Program-made: the position numbers and the translations under genes | Notes under the pieces: generated by a model | Told to the model about the DNA's origin: nothing | What the model saw: only the letters and a program-made list of their open reading frames with translations | Database searches by the model: none | Assembly (NCBI GenBank): GCA_002402465.1 | Contig: DHFW01000030.1 | Location: 82,604-146,603 of the forward strand | Origin: Bacteroidales bacterium UBA4814 | GTDB lineage: Bacteria > Bacteroidota > Bacteroidia > Bacteroidales > UBA7960 | Direction of reading: 5' to 3' | Length of the DNA: 64,000 bases | In this document: positions 27,914 through 37,751 of the stretch, one piece after another | Layout: each line of letters opens with the position of its first letter | Numbering within the stretch: the stretch's first letter is position 1

Positions 27914-30313
27914 ATGAAGACGCTGAAAAAGGTTCTGATTGGTATTGTGCTGGTGCTTGCCTTAGCACTGCTTGCGGCCACCATTATGGTTCGCAACATT
28001 TCGCGAAAGGCCTTGCCCGACTATAATCTATCGCTTATGCTTGAAGGGCTGCGCGAGGAGGTGCATGTTTTTCGCGATGAGCAGGCCATTCCGCATATTT
28101 ACGCCCAAAATGAGTTCGACCTGTATTACACTACTGGCTATGTGATGGCCCAGGACCGCCTGTGGCAAATGGACTTTCTGCGGCGCGTCACCATGGGCCG
28201 GCTGGCTGAGATCTTTGGCGAAGACATGATCGGGGCCGACCACTTTCTCAGGGCCCTTCGGATGCCCGAAAAATCGGAAATGGTGATGGCCGACAGCGAC
28301 CCGGAGGTGCTGGCAGCATTAAGCGCCTTTACTGCAGGGGTAAATCATTTTATTGAAACCCACCAGAAACGCCTGCCCCCAGAGTTTACCATATTGGGTT
28401 ACAAGCCCGAGCTCTGGTTGCCCGTTCATTCGGTAAACCTTATCGGTTATATGGCCTGGGACCTTTCGGGGGCGTATAATATGGAGGTGATCTTACATAA
28501 ACTTCGTCAGGTACTCGATGAAGAGAAGTTCAATCAGCTTTTGCCCGATATGAAATATCACCCTACCGTAGTGCATCCGCAATTAGCCAACGAACCCGTT
28601 GAAGCGCTGTTCAGTTTGCTGGAGAACAACAAAAAACTGAAAGAGTTGGGCATTGAAATTTTCAGCGGAAGCAACAACTGGGCGGTTTCGGGCCAGAAAA
28701 GCCAGAGCGGCCACGCCATGCTGGCCAACGACATGCACCTGGGCTTTGGTTCGCCCGGAATATGGTATCAAATGCACCAGGTAATAGAGGGCAAACTCAA
28801 TGTGACTGGTTTGGTTTTACCCGGGCAGCCCTTAGTGATTGCCGGACACAACGAGCAGATTGCCTGGGGCTTGACCAACGTTGGGGTAGACGATGCCGAT
28901 TTCTACCTTGAAACCCTTGACGAAAATGGCCGCTACCTTTTCAAGGATGAGTGGCTTGATCTGGAGATAAGGAATGAAAAAATCAACGTAAAGGGTGGCG
29001 AGACAGTGGAGCGCGAGTTGCGTTTTACCCATCGAGGACCCATCATTTCCGGATTTAAGAAGTTGACCGATCAGGCCATTACCATGCAATGGACGGGCAA
29101 CCTGCTGAGCAACGAGTTGCGCTCAATGTACCTGCTGAACCGTGCCCGCAACTGGGACGATTTTCGCGAGGCGCTTCGCACCATGACTTCCGTGAGCCAA
29201 AATTTCGTTTATGCTGATGTGGAAGGCAACATTGGCCTGCAAACCTCCGCAGGGGTACCCATTCGAAACGATGGCAACGGAATTTTCATTTATCCAGGCC
29301 ATACCGACCAGTACGACTGGATTGGCATGGTGCCTTTCGCGGAGCTGCCTTTCAGCTACAACCCACCGGAGGGGCACCTTTCATCTGCTAATAACCGCAC
29401 TGTTGGCGATGATTATCCCTACCATATAAGCTATCAGTTTAATGTGCCTTACCGTATCGACCGCATCCGCGAAATGCTCACTGAGAAGGAAAAGCTGGGC
29501 GTAGATGACTTCAAAATGATGCTGGCCGATTTTAAATCAAAGTTGGTGGAGAGCTGCTTGCCTGATTTAAGATTAATTGTTAGCCTGGAACCCAATCTGG
29601 ACATAACCGAAAAGAAGGCGCTGGAACTGCTTGAGCGATGGGATATGGTGGTTACCACCGAAAGCGGGGCCGCCGCCATTTTTGAAGTATTTTACAATAA
29701 TTTCCTGAAAAACATTTTGAAAGACGAGATGGGTGAAGACCTATATCAAGAGTTTATTGTGGATGGATACACAGTCAGGTATACTTTCGAATATTTATGG
29801 CACAATCGTCAGTCGAGCTGGATCAATAATGTGCATACCGATGCCAATGAAACCTTCGAGGATATCGTAGTTTTAAGTTTCCGCGAAAGCGTTGACTGGC
29901 TTAAGAATGAGCTTGGCAGCGACCCGGCAAAATGGCAGTGGGGCGATATTCATCAGCTTACCATAGCCCACCCAATGGGTTCGGTGAAGATACTCGACCG
30001 GATTTTTGGCCTCAACAAGGGTCCTTTCCCGGTTGGAGGAAGTTTTCATACGGTTTCGCCCTACAATTACAAGTACACTGAGCCTTTTACAGTTAACTGG
30101 GGTGCCTCCCATCGGCATATATTTCAGCCAAACAACTGGAGTGATAATTATGTGATCATCCCCACAGGAACATCGGGTATCCCGGCAAGCAAATATTATT
30201 TGGATCAGACCGAATTGTACCTGAACAACGAATATTTTACCATGCCTTGGCTTCGAGAAGAAGTGGAAGCCCGGGCAAAATACCGGGCGGTGTATGGACC
30301 AGTACGGCAATAA
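27914..30313 (+). CDS. Penicillin acylase family Ntn-hydrolase
   Basis: The 799-residue protein is an Ntn-hydrolase precursor. It starts with a membrane helix or signal (residues 1-27), then the alpha-chain region (PHIYAQNEFDLYYTTGYVMAQDRLWQMD split across conserved blocks). Self-cleavage is expected before Ser253 in SGSNNWAVSG, freeing that Ser as the catalytic N-terminus of the beta chain. Later HLGFGSPGIWYQMH, GLTNVGVDDADFY and ASHRHIFQPNNWSDN are typical. Members cut amides such as penicillins, acyl-homoserine lactones or aculeacins; the substrate here is unknown. It is periplasmic by inference, and 12 bases before the next gene. Confidence 0.92.
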   Translation: MKTLKKVLIGIVLVLALALLAATIMVRNISRKALPDYNLSLMLEGLREEVHVFRDEQAIPHIYAQNEFDLYYTTGYVMAQDRLWQMDFLRRVTMGRLAEIFGEDMIGADHFLRALRMPEKSEMVMADSDPEVLAALSAFTAGVNHFIETHQKRLPPEFTILGYKPELWLPVHSVNLIGYMAWDLSGAYNMEVILHKLRQVLDEEKFNQLLPDMKYHPTVVHPQLANEPVEALFSLLENNKKLKELGIEIFSGSNNWAVSGQKSQSGHAMLANDMHLGFGSPGIWYQMHQVIEGKLNVTGLVLPGQPLVIAGHNEQIAWGLTNVGVDDADFYLETLDENGRYLFKDEWLDLEIRNEKINVKGGETVERELRFTHRGPIISGFKKLTDQAITMQWTGNLLSNELRSMYLLNRARNWDDFREALRTMTSVSQNFVYADVEGNIGLQTSAGVPIRNDGNGIFIYPGHTDQYDWIGMVPFAELPFSYNPPEGHLSSANNRTVGDDYPYHISYQFNVPYRIDRIREMLTEKEKLGVDDFKMMLADFKSKLVESCLPDLRLIVSLEPNLDITEKKALELLERWDMVVTTESGAAAIFEVFYNNFLKNILKDEMGEDLYQEFIVDGYTVRYTFEYLWHNRQSSWINNVHTDANETFEDIVVLSFRESVDWLKNELGSDPAKWQWGDIHQLTIAHPMGSVKILDRIFGLNKGPFPVGGSFHTVSPYNYKYTEPFTVNWGASHRHIFQPNNWSDNYVIIPTGTSGIPASKYYLDQTELYLNNEYFTMPWLREEVEARAKYRAVYGPVRQ

Positions 30314-30325
30314 ATCAGAAATAGT

Positions 30326-30922
30326 ATGAGCAAACAGATGAAAATCATCGTCTTTGCCCTGCTAATGGGCATAATGCCACTGGCTTTTGCACAGGGCGGG
30401 CTGGAGGATTTTAACCTGAAGCGGCAGCAGACCAGCATGGCCGGCATGTGGACGCTGGGCGGATGGGCCGCTGCCAACTTTGTGGTGGGCGGCATTGGCT
30501 GGGCCCGCGGAAGCGGCTCCAACATGTACTTCCACCAGGGCAATGTGCTTTGGAATACCGTAAACGCCGGCATTGCAGGCTTTGCCCTTTACTCCCTTTA
30601 CAATGCCGACCCCGGAAGCCTGGGCCTGTTCGAAAGCATAAAGGAACATTACGGACTCGAGAAAACCCTGCTATTCAATGCCGGGCTCGATGTGGGCTAT
30701 ATGGCCGCAGGCTTCTACCTGCGCGAAAGAGCAAAAACCGCCACCAAAAACCAGGACATGCTCAAAGGCTACGGAAGCGCCCTGATCCTGCAGGGTGCCT
30801 TCCTCTTTGGGTTCGACCTGGCACTATTCGGCATAATGAACCAGCAATCGAAACAGCTGGAAACGCTGATTTCATCGGTCTATCTGACGCCGCAAGGATT
30901 TGGAATACTTTTGAGGTTTTAG
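30326..30922 (+). CDS. Uncharacterised small membrane protein
   Basis: The 198-residue protein starts with a signal-like segment ending LAFAQGG, then has three to four hydrophobic segments (WTLGGWAAANFVVGGIGW, NAGIAGFALYSLY, LFNAGLDVGYMAAGFYL, ALILQGAFLFGFDLALFG). Conserved-looking polar residues sit between them. I recognise it only as a type of protein found in Bacteroidota genomes, with no known function. It begins 12 bases after the penicillin-acylase-family gene and is probably cotranscribed with it. Confidence 0.75.
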   Translation: MSKQMKIIVFALLMGIMPLAFAQGGLEDFNLKRQQTSMAGMWTLGGWAAANFVVGGIGWARGSGSNMYFHQGNVLWNTVNAGIAGFALYSLYNADPGSLGLFESIKEHYGLEKTLLFNAGLDVGYMAAGFYLRERAKTATKNQDMLKGYGSALILQGAFLFGFDLALFGIMNQQSKQLETLISSVYLTPQGFGILLRF

Positions 30923-31087
30923 GTTAAAAGGTTCGGGGTTCGGAGTTTGGCGTTTGGAGTTAAAGGTTAGCGTAGCAGCTCCCCCTTTGAATCCCTTCTT
31001 CAGGGATCAGCGAAGCTAACGGGGCTGGTGGGAGGTTTTTGATTTTAGAACAAGGATCAACGATTTTTGATTTTTGATTTTTCTTTT
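30923..31087. repeat. Intergenic repeat-bearing spacer, copy A
   Basis: After GGTTCGGGGTTCGG-like low-complexity DNA, a segment at 31030-31066 (GGGAGGTTTTTGATTT, then GAACAAGGATCAACGATTT) recurs nearly unchanged at 36400-36436. No gene is seen. It is a dispersed intergenic element of this genome by inference. Confidence 0.6.
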
Positions 31088-33334
31088 TTACCTGACCACC
31101 TTGCCCGTAGCAAAATCCAACCCATCGGTGATTCGGTATAACAGCACACTCCGGGCTGATTGCGGCATGGGTACGAAGGTTTCGATCTGGCCTGGGCTGC
31201 CGGGGCTGAGCTCCTGGCTGTGAACAATTCTTCCGTAAATATCTGCCAATTGCACTTGCAGCGGATGCCCGGTGGGGGTAAAGATGCGCAGCATCAAACC
31301 CTTGGGCTGGCTGATGGCCAAAGCCTCTAAACGACCTTTCAGGTCATTCACTTCCACTGCCACCCATTGGCTGTATTCGTAACTGCCGTCAAAGTCGGTC
31401 TGCTTCAAGCGGTAGTAAGAAATGCCCGGTAGGGGATCATAATCCACAAACTCATAATGCAATGTCTGGCTCGAATTGCCCGCCCCTTCCACAAAACCGA
31501 TGATCTCCGAATCCATGGCATCGCGGCTGCGCTCCAGGGTAAAGAAATCATTATTGATCTCCGAAGTTACAGTTGACGGAATCCACCGCCTTAATTCTCC
31601 ATGAATTGATCCACCATTGTGAATCACATTACCCACGTTTTCAACCGACTCACCAACCGTAATGGTCTTTCCTTCATTGAAAATGTTGCCTGACTGCATG
31701 CTCAGGGTGTTTCTGACCTGAATATCTTGGTTAATGGAAACTCCTTCCGGGTTGCCGACCGTGATGTTTGCAAACCTTACCGGGTGGGGGTTGGGTGGGG
31801 GAAGGGTGATGGTTTGGGTACTTGGTCCGTTAAAGACGAGATTTGATGTTCCCTTATTGAAAACAGCGTCTGCTTCTATTATCAGGTCTCCGCCCAAACT
31901 CAGGGTGTGCTCACCGGCATAAAATTCTCCTTCAATGGTAACAGGCCCCCCGGTAATAGTTTTGTCGGATATCAGTTCAACTTCTCCGGATATTTCCAAC
32001 CCATTGCTGTTAAGGATCAGATTTCCGGTGCCACCTAGCTGGGCGTTATTGCCGTTGATAATGAAAGCGCCTGAATTGGGTCCTTGAGAAATATTTCCAG
32101 TTCCTCTGATTCCGTTGCGGAAAGTTTTCTCTACAGGGTTATTCCAAATTGTATTCCCATTTGATTCAAAAGTTCCATTAATTATTGTGGAATTATTATC
32201 AGATGATGAAATGTTAACATTCTTTGAAGTCCTAAAAATTGGTATTTTATCTAAATCGTTTGGAAAATATATTTGCCCCGAGGTTTGAAAACTACTCGTG
32301 TTGTCCCACTCAAAAACAGCATCTGTTTCAAAAAAAAAACTCTGTTAATGCTTCCATTTGCAGCCAAAGCGGACGAAATTCCAGAAACATTTGTTGTCAC
32401 TTTTATTGCTCCTCCTGCTTGGACAATTATTGAAGCATCTTCTTCTATTATTGGAGCCCGACTCCCTTTAAAGTTTAAAACCCCTCCGCTTTCAATAACT
32501 AATTGATTATTAGTCATTAAGACAATAGACCCTGAAGCTAATTGAAGTTCAGCATTGTTTTGGATAGTTGTGTTCTTAATTGCTGCATTTCTTCCAATTG
32601 TGACATTATGTCCTTCACTTATTATTATCGATTGCGCACTTTGGTTTGGTAGCATTGATGAACCAGCCCAATTCGAAATCCCATCTTCTGAGTACTCCCA
32701 AATACATGCATCAAACCAGTTTCCTGACTTAATGGTTTTGAAATGCCAATTTGCATAAGCTTGTTCCTCAAAAAGAAATGGTGTTAAAGTCGGAAATTAA
32801 AATATCATCAATATTTAGCCTCTGGTTGGTTGTTCCAGATTCTGTTGCCCTTTTAATGCGAATTCGAACATTGCCTGGAATATTTACTGTTTCAGAAAAA
32901 GTTTGAACGACATCACTTGCCGGAGCAATAAAATCGCTGCCTATATGTGCCCATGAAATGCCATTATCTATTGAGTATTCTACCTTCCAATCAACTTGTC
33001 CGTCTGTACCGTAGCGTCTGTATTGAAAAGATATGGTTCCCAAACCGTTTGACTTGTTCTCAAGCATGGTCATTGATGATGTACCATAACCGCGGAGTCT
33101 TGCTGAACGTTCACCATTTTTCCAATCTGCATCTAAGGTTCCAATCAGAACCTCTGTCAAGTCCCCATCCAATCTGCTTAAATTCACTGTACCTGAAGCA
33201 TAGCTCCCTTTTGTCTCTCCAGGTCCTTCAAAATTCACGACATACTGCCCCCACCCAACCCCCGGCAAAAACAATGCGGCGGTGAGCAAAATAGCAAAAA
33301 GATATGTGGCCGGGTCTTTTTTCATCTTAACCAA
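31088..33334 (-). pseudogene. T9SS-type secreted surface protein with two homopolymer frameshifts
   Basis: Three frames join into one protein of about 748 residues. The first (33334-32768) has a signal peptide ending GVGWGQ and a beta-sandwich-like domain. The second (about 32769-32335) and third (to 31088) continue with short beta repeats such as NAAIKNTTIQNNAELQ and end in a T9SS sorting domain with LQVQLADIYGRIVHSQ and a final GKVVR. The breaks lie at a T5 tract (plus-strand 32770-32774, one base too long) and a T10 tract (32330-32339). Translation across both is seamless when corrected. It is probably an exported adhesin-like protein if the shifts are sequence errors; its function is unknown. 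Confidence 0.8.
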
Positions 33335-33606
33335 TTAAATAAAACTCAATATTTGCATTGTGTTTTATGCAAACTTTTCTATGTGTCGGACAGAAAAAAG
33401 GCTTTTCCGGGAGGGAAAAAGCGTTGGTTGAAAAAAGGCCTGAAAACAAGGCCTTCGGTTATTGAATCAGCACCTTAATTTAAGAAAAAGTGTGGAAAAA
33501 TGCAAAAAAAACCTGAATTAACCTTTCGGTTAAGGGATGGTTAAAATAGGAAACAGGCGCTGAAAGCAGCGCCTGTTCTGAGATGTAAAATAGAAATAGT
33601 TGTTTT
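33335..33606. terminator. Terminator hairpin after fdhA and a second hairpin
   Basis: AACAGGCGCTG at 33552-33562 pairs perfectly with CAGCGCCTGTT at 33567-33577 around a 4-base loop; on the minus strand it is followed by TTTCCTATTTT, so it should end the formate dehydrogenase transcript. A second stem, AAGGCCT/AGGCCTT at 33435-33441 and 33449-33455, lies closer to the T9SS gene start. Confidence 0.75.
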
Positions 33607-36333
33607 CTATAACTTTTCGACCCGGACTGCCGATATTTTGAAGGGTGCGATTTTGGAATAGGGGTCGAGTTCGTCGCGGGTAAGGCGGTTTACGGGTGCC
33701 TCGCTGTAATGGAAGGGCATGAACAGCTCGCCTTGCAGCACTTCTTCGCTGATGCGCACTGCCGTTTCGATCTGTCCTCGGCGCGAAGTGATCTTCACCA
33801 TTTCGCCTTCGTGGAAGCCGCATTTTTCGGCATCATCGGGGTGCATCAGCAGGTAAGCCTCGTTGGCGAAGTCGTTGAGGGCCTTGTTGCGGCGCGACAT
33901 GGTGGAGCTGTGGTACTGATACAGGATGCGGCCGGAGTTGAGAATAAAAGGGTATTTGGCATTGGCGCGCTCGGTTTGCTCGGCATAATCAACCGGGTGC
34001 AGCTTGCCCAGTCCGTTGGGGGTGTTGAACTTTTCCAGGAAAAGTGTGGCGGTGCCGGGGTGGTCTTTGTCGGGGCAGGGCCACTGTATGCCATGGTGCT
34101 CCAGGCGGTCGTAGCTTATGCCCGCAAAGATGGGCGCGGTTTGTGCGATCTCATCCCAGATGTCGCTTTCGGTTTTGTAGTTGCCCAGTGGCTTGCCCAT
34201 GCGCTCGGCAATTTCTGCAATAATATGCCAGTCCTGCCGCGCTTGTCCGGGCGGGTCAACGGCCTTGCGCATACGTGCCACGCGGCGGTCGCTGTTAACC
34301 ACGGTGCCTTCTTTTTCCGCGAAAGCGGCCGCCGGCAATATCACATCGGCATAGGGCGTGGTTTCGGTATGGAAGATATCCTGCACCACAAGGAACTCCA
34401 GCTTTTTGATGGCCTCTTCAGTGTGGTTCAGGTTTGGGTCGGTAATCATGGGGTTTTCGCCCATAATGTACATGGCCTTCACCTTGCCTTCGTAGGCGGC
34501 CTGCATGATCTCGACGGTAGAGAGGCCCTTTTCGCCATCGAGCGATTCGAAGGGCACGCCCCAGATCTTCGCCACCTTGCGGCGGTTTTCGGCATCTTCC
34601 ACCGAAATGTAGCCGGGGTAAGTGAATGGTGAGGTACCCACATCGGAAACGCCCTGCACGTTGTTTTGTCCGCGGGGCGGGTTGAGGCCGGCGCCCACGC
34701 GTCCCACCTGCCCGGTGATCAGCATCATGTTGAGCAGGCAGAACACGTTATGCGTGCCGGTGACCTGCTGGCTGTAGCCCATGCCGGTGGCAATGAGCGG
34801 CCGCTGGGCTTTGGCATAAGTGCGGGCGGCGTCGATCATCAGGTGTGCTGGCACGCCGGTAATCTCTTCAACGTAATCGGGGGTGTACTTTTCCGCCAGC
34901 TCTTTCAGCGCTTCATAGGCCTTGATGCCGCCATCCACGCGCTTTTCGATAAACGTCTGGTTGATCAGGCCTTCGCTGATGATCACGTTTATCATGCCGT
35001 TGAGCAGGGCCACATCGGTGCCCAGTTTGGGCTGCAGCCAAATGTAGGCATCCTTTACCAGGGGCGTCCATTTTGGGTCGATAATAATGACCTTGGCGCC
35101 ATTGCGCTGCACAGCATGTTTCACAAAGGTGGCTGTAACCGGGTGCGTTTCAATCATGTTGTTGCCGGTTACCAGCATGCAGTCGCTGGTTTCGTAGTCT
35201 TCGATGGAGTTGCTGCCGGCCCCGTCGCCCACCGAACGAAGCATGGCCGTGACGGTAGAAGCATGGCAAAGGCGGGTGCAAAAGTCCACGTTGTTGTTGC
35301 CAAACACCATGCGCACCAGCTTCATAAACAGGTAATTATCTTCATTGGTGGTTTTGGCGGAGGCGTAACCCGCCAGGGCCTTTCGGCCGTATTTTTCTTT
35401 CACTTCCGTGAATTTGCGGGCAATGAGGTCGAGGGCTTCATCCCATGTTGCTTCCACAAATTTGCCGTCTTTTTTAATAAGCGGGGTGGTGAGGCGCTCG
35501 CGGTGGTTTACATAGTCGTAACCAAAGCGCCCCTTTACACATAAGCGGCCATAATTGGGGCTCACATCTTCCACGCCGTTGCTGCGGACAATTTTTCCGT
35601 CTTTTACCCAAAGCTCGAGCTGGCATCCCACGCCGCAATAAGGGCAAGTGGTGCGCACCTTTTTTATGCCGTTTTCAATGTTGATCTTTTCGCGGTGGGG
35701 TTTCTCCACAATGGCACCGGTGGGACAAAGCTGTATGCACTCCCCGCAGCCATCGCATTCGCTCTCACCCCATTTGTCAAAACCACCAATGATATACGAA
35801 ACGATACCCCTGTTAGTGAACGAAAGCACGTTCTTGCCCTGCACTTCATCGCAGGCCTTAATGCAGCGGAAGCACTTGATGCACTTGGCGGCGTCGTAGG
35901 TCAGCACGGGCGAAGTCTCGTCCTTCGGATAGCCCAACTCTTTCCAAATGGAAGGGAAACGGCGGTTTTCCTTCTTGTCGAGGGCGTATTTGAAGATCAG
36001 CTCGCGGAACTCGTCATGATAGCTGCCATCGTAGCTCTCATCATGCTCGGCCAACAGGTAGTCGAGCAGGTATTTGCGGGCTTCTTCCAGCTCGTTATCA
36101 AAGGCAGTAACCTCCATACCTTCTTCTACTTTAACGGTGCAGGAGGCAATCAAGCCGCGCATATCCTTGATCTTCACCACGCACAGGCGGCAGGCACCCG
36201 TGGGGGTCAGCTTTTTATGGTAGCAAAGGTGCGGAATGGCAATGCCGTTGTCTTTGGCAACCTGCAGCAGGTTGGCGCCCTCCGGGGCTTGTATTTTTTG
36301 GTTGTCGATGGTTAGGTTAACGATCTTGGGCAT
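33607..36333 (-). CDS. Formate dehydrogenase, catalytic alpha subunit (Cys form)
   Basis: This 908-residue protein oxidises formate to CO2 (or works in reverse) at a molybdenum or tungsten bis-MGD centre. It starts with a 2Fe-2S ferredoxin domain (CYHKKLTPTGACRLCVVKI), then two 4Fe-4S clusters (CIKCFRCIKACDE, CDGCGECIQLCPTG) and the cluster next to the cofactor (CPYCGVGCQLEL). The metal ligand lies in VDFCTRLCHAST, where Cys takes the place of the selenocysteine of E. coli FdhH. The C-terminal MGD domain includes LNSGRILYQYHSSTMSRR. It is third in a run after NuoE- and NuoF-like genes, indicating NAD-linked, possibly bifurcating, formate dehydrogenase. Confidence 0.93.
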   Translation of the reverse strand: MPKIVNLTIDNQKIQAPEGANLLQVAKDNGIAIPHLCYHKKLTPTGACRLCVVKIKDMRGLIASCTVKVEEGMEVTAFDNELEEARKYLLDYLLAEHDESYDGSYHDEFRELIFKYALDKKENRRFPSIWKELGYPKDETSPVLTYDAAKCIKCFRCIKACDEVQGKNVLSFTNRGIVSYIIGGFDKWGESECDGCGECIQLCPTGAIVEKPHREKINIENGIKKVRTTCPYCGVGCQLELWVKDGKIVRSNGVEDVSPNYGRLCVKGRFGYDYVNHRERLTTPLIKKDGKFVEATWDEALDLIARKFTEVKEKYGRKALAGYASAKTTNEDNYLFMKLVRMVFGNNNVDFCTRLCHASTVTAMLRSVGDGAGSNSIEDYETSDCMLVTGNNMIETHPVTATFVKHAVQRNGAKVIIIDPKWTPLVKDAYIWLQPKLGTDVALLNGMINVIISEGLINQTFIEKRVDGGIKAYEALKELAEKYTPDYVEEITGVPAHLMIDAARTYAKAQRPLIATGMGYSQQVTGTHNVFCLLNMMLITGQVGRVGAGLNPPRGQNNVQGVSDVGTSPFTYPGYISVEDAENRRKVAKIWGVPFESLDGEKGLSTVEIMQAAYEGKVKAMYIMGENPMITDPNLNHTEEAIKKLEFLVVQDIFHTETTPYADVILPAAAFAEKEGTVVNSDRRVARMRKAVDPPGQARQDWHIIAEIAERMGKPLGNYKTESDIWDEIAQTAPIFAGISYDRLEHHGIQWPCPDKDHPGTATLFLEKFNTPNGLGKLHPVDYAEQTERANAKYPFILNSGRILYQYHSSTMSRRNKALNDFANEAYLLMHPDDAEKCGFHEGEMVKITSRRGQIETAVRISEEVLQGELFMPFHYSEAPVNRLTRDELDPYSKIAPFKISAVRVEKL

Positions 36334-36467
36334 GTTTATTAGGTTTGGGGTTCGAGGTTCCAGGTTTGCGAAGCAATTTCCCCTTCAGAGGGGGTTAGGG
36401 GGAGGTTTTTGATTTACGAACAAGGATCAACGATTTAAGATTTTAGAACTTTAAGATTAAAGAAATT
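36334..36467. repeat. Intergenic repeat-bearing spacer, copy B
   Basis: The gap between the NuoF-like gene and fdhA has GGTTCGAGGTTCCAGG-like low-complexity DNA, CCCCTTCAGAGGGGG, and the element GGGAGGTTTTTGATTT then GAACAAGGATCAACGATTT at 36400-36436, shared with copy A at 31030-31066. It splits an otherwise tight operon. Confidence 0.6.
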
Positions 36468-37715
36468 CTACTTGGTCAGCTCTTCCGCGAAATACCTTGC
36501 AGCGGATTTCAGCGGCAGTATAGGCGATTGGCCCAGTGGGCAAAGAGAGGTGGCGGCCATGATCTCCGACTCGTGCACCATCTGGTCGAGGAGGGCCCTT
36601 TTGTCGGGCACGCCATTGCGCAACTTTTCTGTACCTTTTGCCAGCATGGAAGTACCCACCCGGCAGGGCACGCACTTGCCGCACGATTCGTGTTTGAAGA
36701 AGCGCAGGCAGTTGTAAAGCATATCATACACCGAATCCCCTTCTTCAAGCACAATTACAGCACCTGATCCCAGTGTGGCGCCCTTTTCGCGCAGGTTGTC
36801 GTAGGTCATGCGCTCGTCGAGCATGCTGGCATCCACGAAAGTGCCCGCCGCACCACCTAGTAGGGCCGCCTTGAAAGGTTTGTCGCCACTCATGCCGCCG
36901 GCCAGATCCCAGATCAGCTCGCGCAGGCTGACGCCCATTTCCACTTCATAGTAACCCGGATTTTTAACTTTTCCGCTAATGGTGAAAATCTTGGTTCCCG
37001 GTGAGCGTTCGGTGCCAAACTGTTTGTACCAATCCTTGCCGTTGGCTATGATAAGCGGCACATTCGAGAGCGTCTCCACGTTGTTGACCAGGGTGGGAGC
37101 GCCGAACACGCCTTTCTCGGCCGGGAAAGGCGGCTTTATGCGCGGGTGCCCGCGCTTGCCTTCGAGCGACTCGAGCATGGTGAGCTCCTCGCCACAGAGG
37201 TAAGAGCCGGCACCAAGCTTCAGTTCCAGGTCGAAGTCGAAGCCCGATCCCAAAATGTTTTTTCCCAAAAAGCCACGCTCGTAGGCTGCTGCAATGGCTT
37301 TGCGGGTTTTGTCAATGGAGCCGGTATATTCGCCGCGAATGTATATAAAGCCTTTGGTGGCGTTGATGCTATATGCGGCAATGATGGTGCCCTCGATGTA
37401 TAGGTGGGGATCGTTTTCCATGATGACCCGGTCTTTGAAGGTGCCGGGCTCGCCTTCGTCGGCATTCACCACCACATAGCGCTGGGGGCAGGTTTGGCAG
37501 CTCCTGCTGGTAAACTTTTTCTTGGTACCGGTGGAGAAGCCTGCACCGCCGCGGCCGCGCAAGCCTGCATCGAGGACTTCATCAATAATGGAGAAAGGCT
37601 CCATCTTCAGGGCTTTTTTCAGCCCTGCGTAACCTCCGGCTGCAATATAATCATCAATGCTCTCGGGGTTGATCTTGCCCACATTTTTTAGTGTGATCCG
37701 GGTTTCTTTTATCAT
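36468..37715 (-). CDS. NuoF-like NADH-binding flavoprotein subunit of formate dehydrogenase
   Basis: The 415-residue protein is the NAD(H)/FMN module that passes electrons between the dehydrogenase and NAD. FMN is bound by GRGGAGFSTGTKKKF, NAD by the NADEGEPGTFKDR region, and a 4Fe-4S cluster by ESCGKCVPCRVGTSM with a later Cys in TSLCPLGQ. It lacks the extra N-terminal thioredoxin and C-terminal ferredoxin domains of HydB-type proteins and so resembles the short NuoF. It lies 36 bases after the NuoE-like gene and upstream of fdhA, so it belongs to that complex and not to respiratory complex I. Confidence 0.92.
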   Translation of the reverse strand: MIKETRITLKNVGKINPESIDDYIAAGGYAGLKKALKMEPFSIIDEVLDAGLRGRGGAGFSTGTKKKFTSRSCQTCPQRYVVVNADEGEPGTFKDRVIMENDPHLYIEGTIIAAYSINATKGFIYIRGEYTGSIDKTRKAIAAAYERGFLGKNILGSGFDFDLELKLGAGSYLCGEELTMLESLEGKRGHPRIKPPFPAEKGVFGAPTLVNNVETLSNVPLIIANGKDWYKQFGTERSPGTKIFTISGKVKNPGYYEVEMGVSLRELIWDLAGGMSGDKPFKAALLGGAAGTFVDASMLDERMTYDNLREKGATLGSGAVIVLEEGDSVYDMLYNCLRFFKHESCGKCVPCRVGTSMLAKGTEKLRNGVPDKRALLDQMVHESEIMAATSLCPLGQSPILPLKSAARYFAEELTK

Positions 37716-37751
37716 GATGCAATGGTTTTCAATAAAGAATTGTTACAAAAG

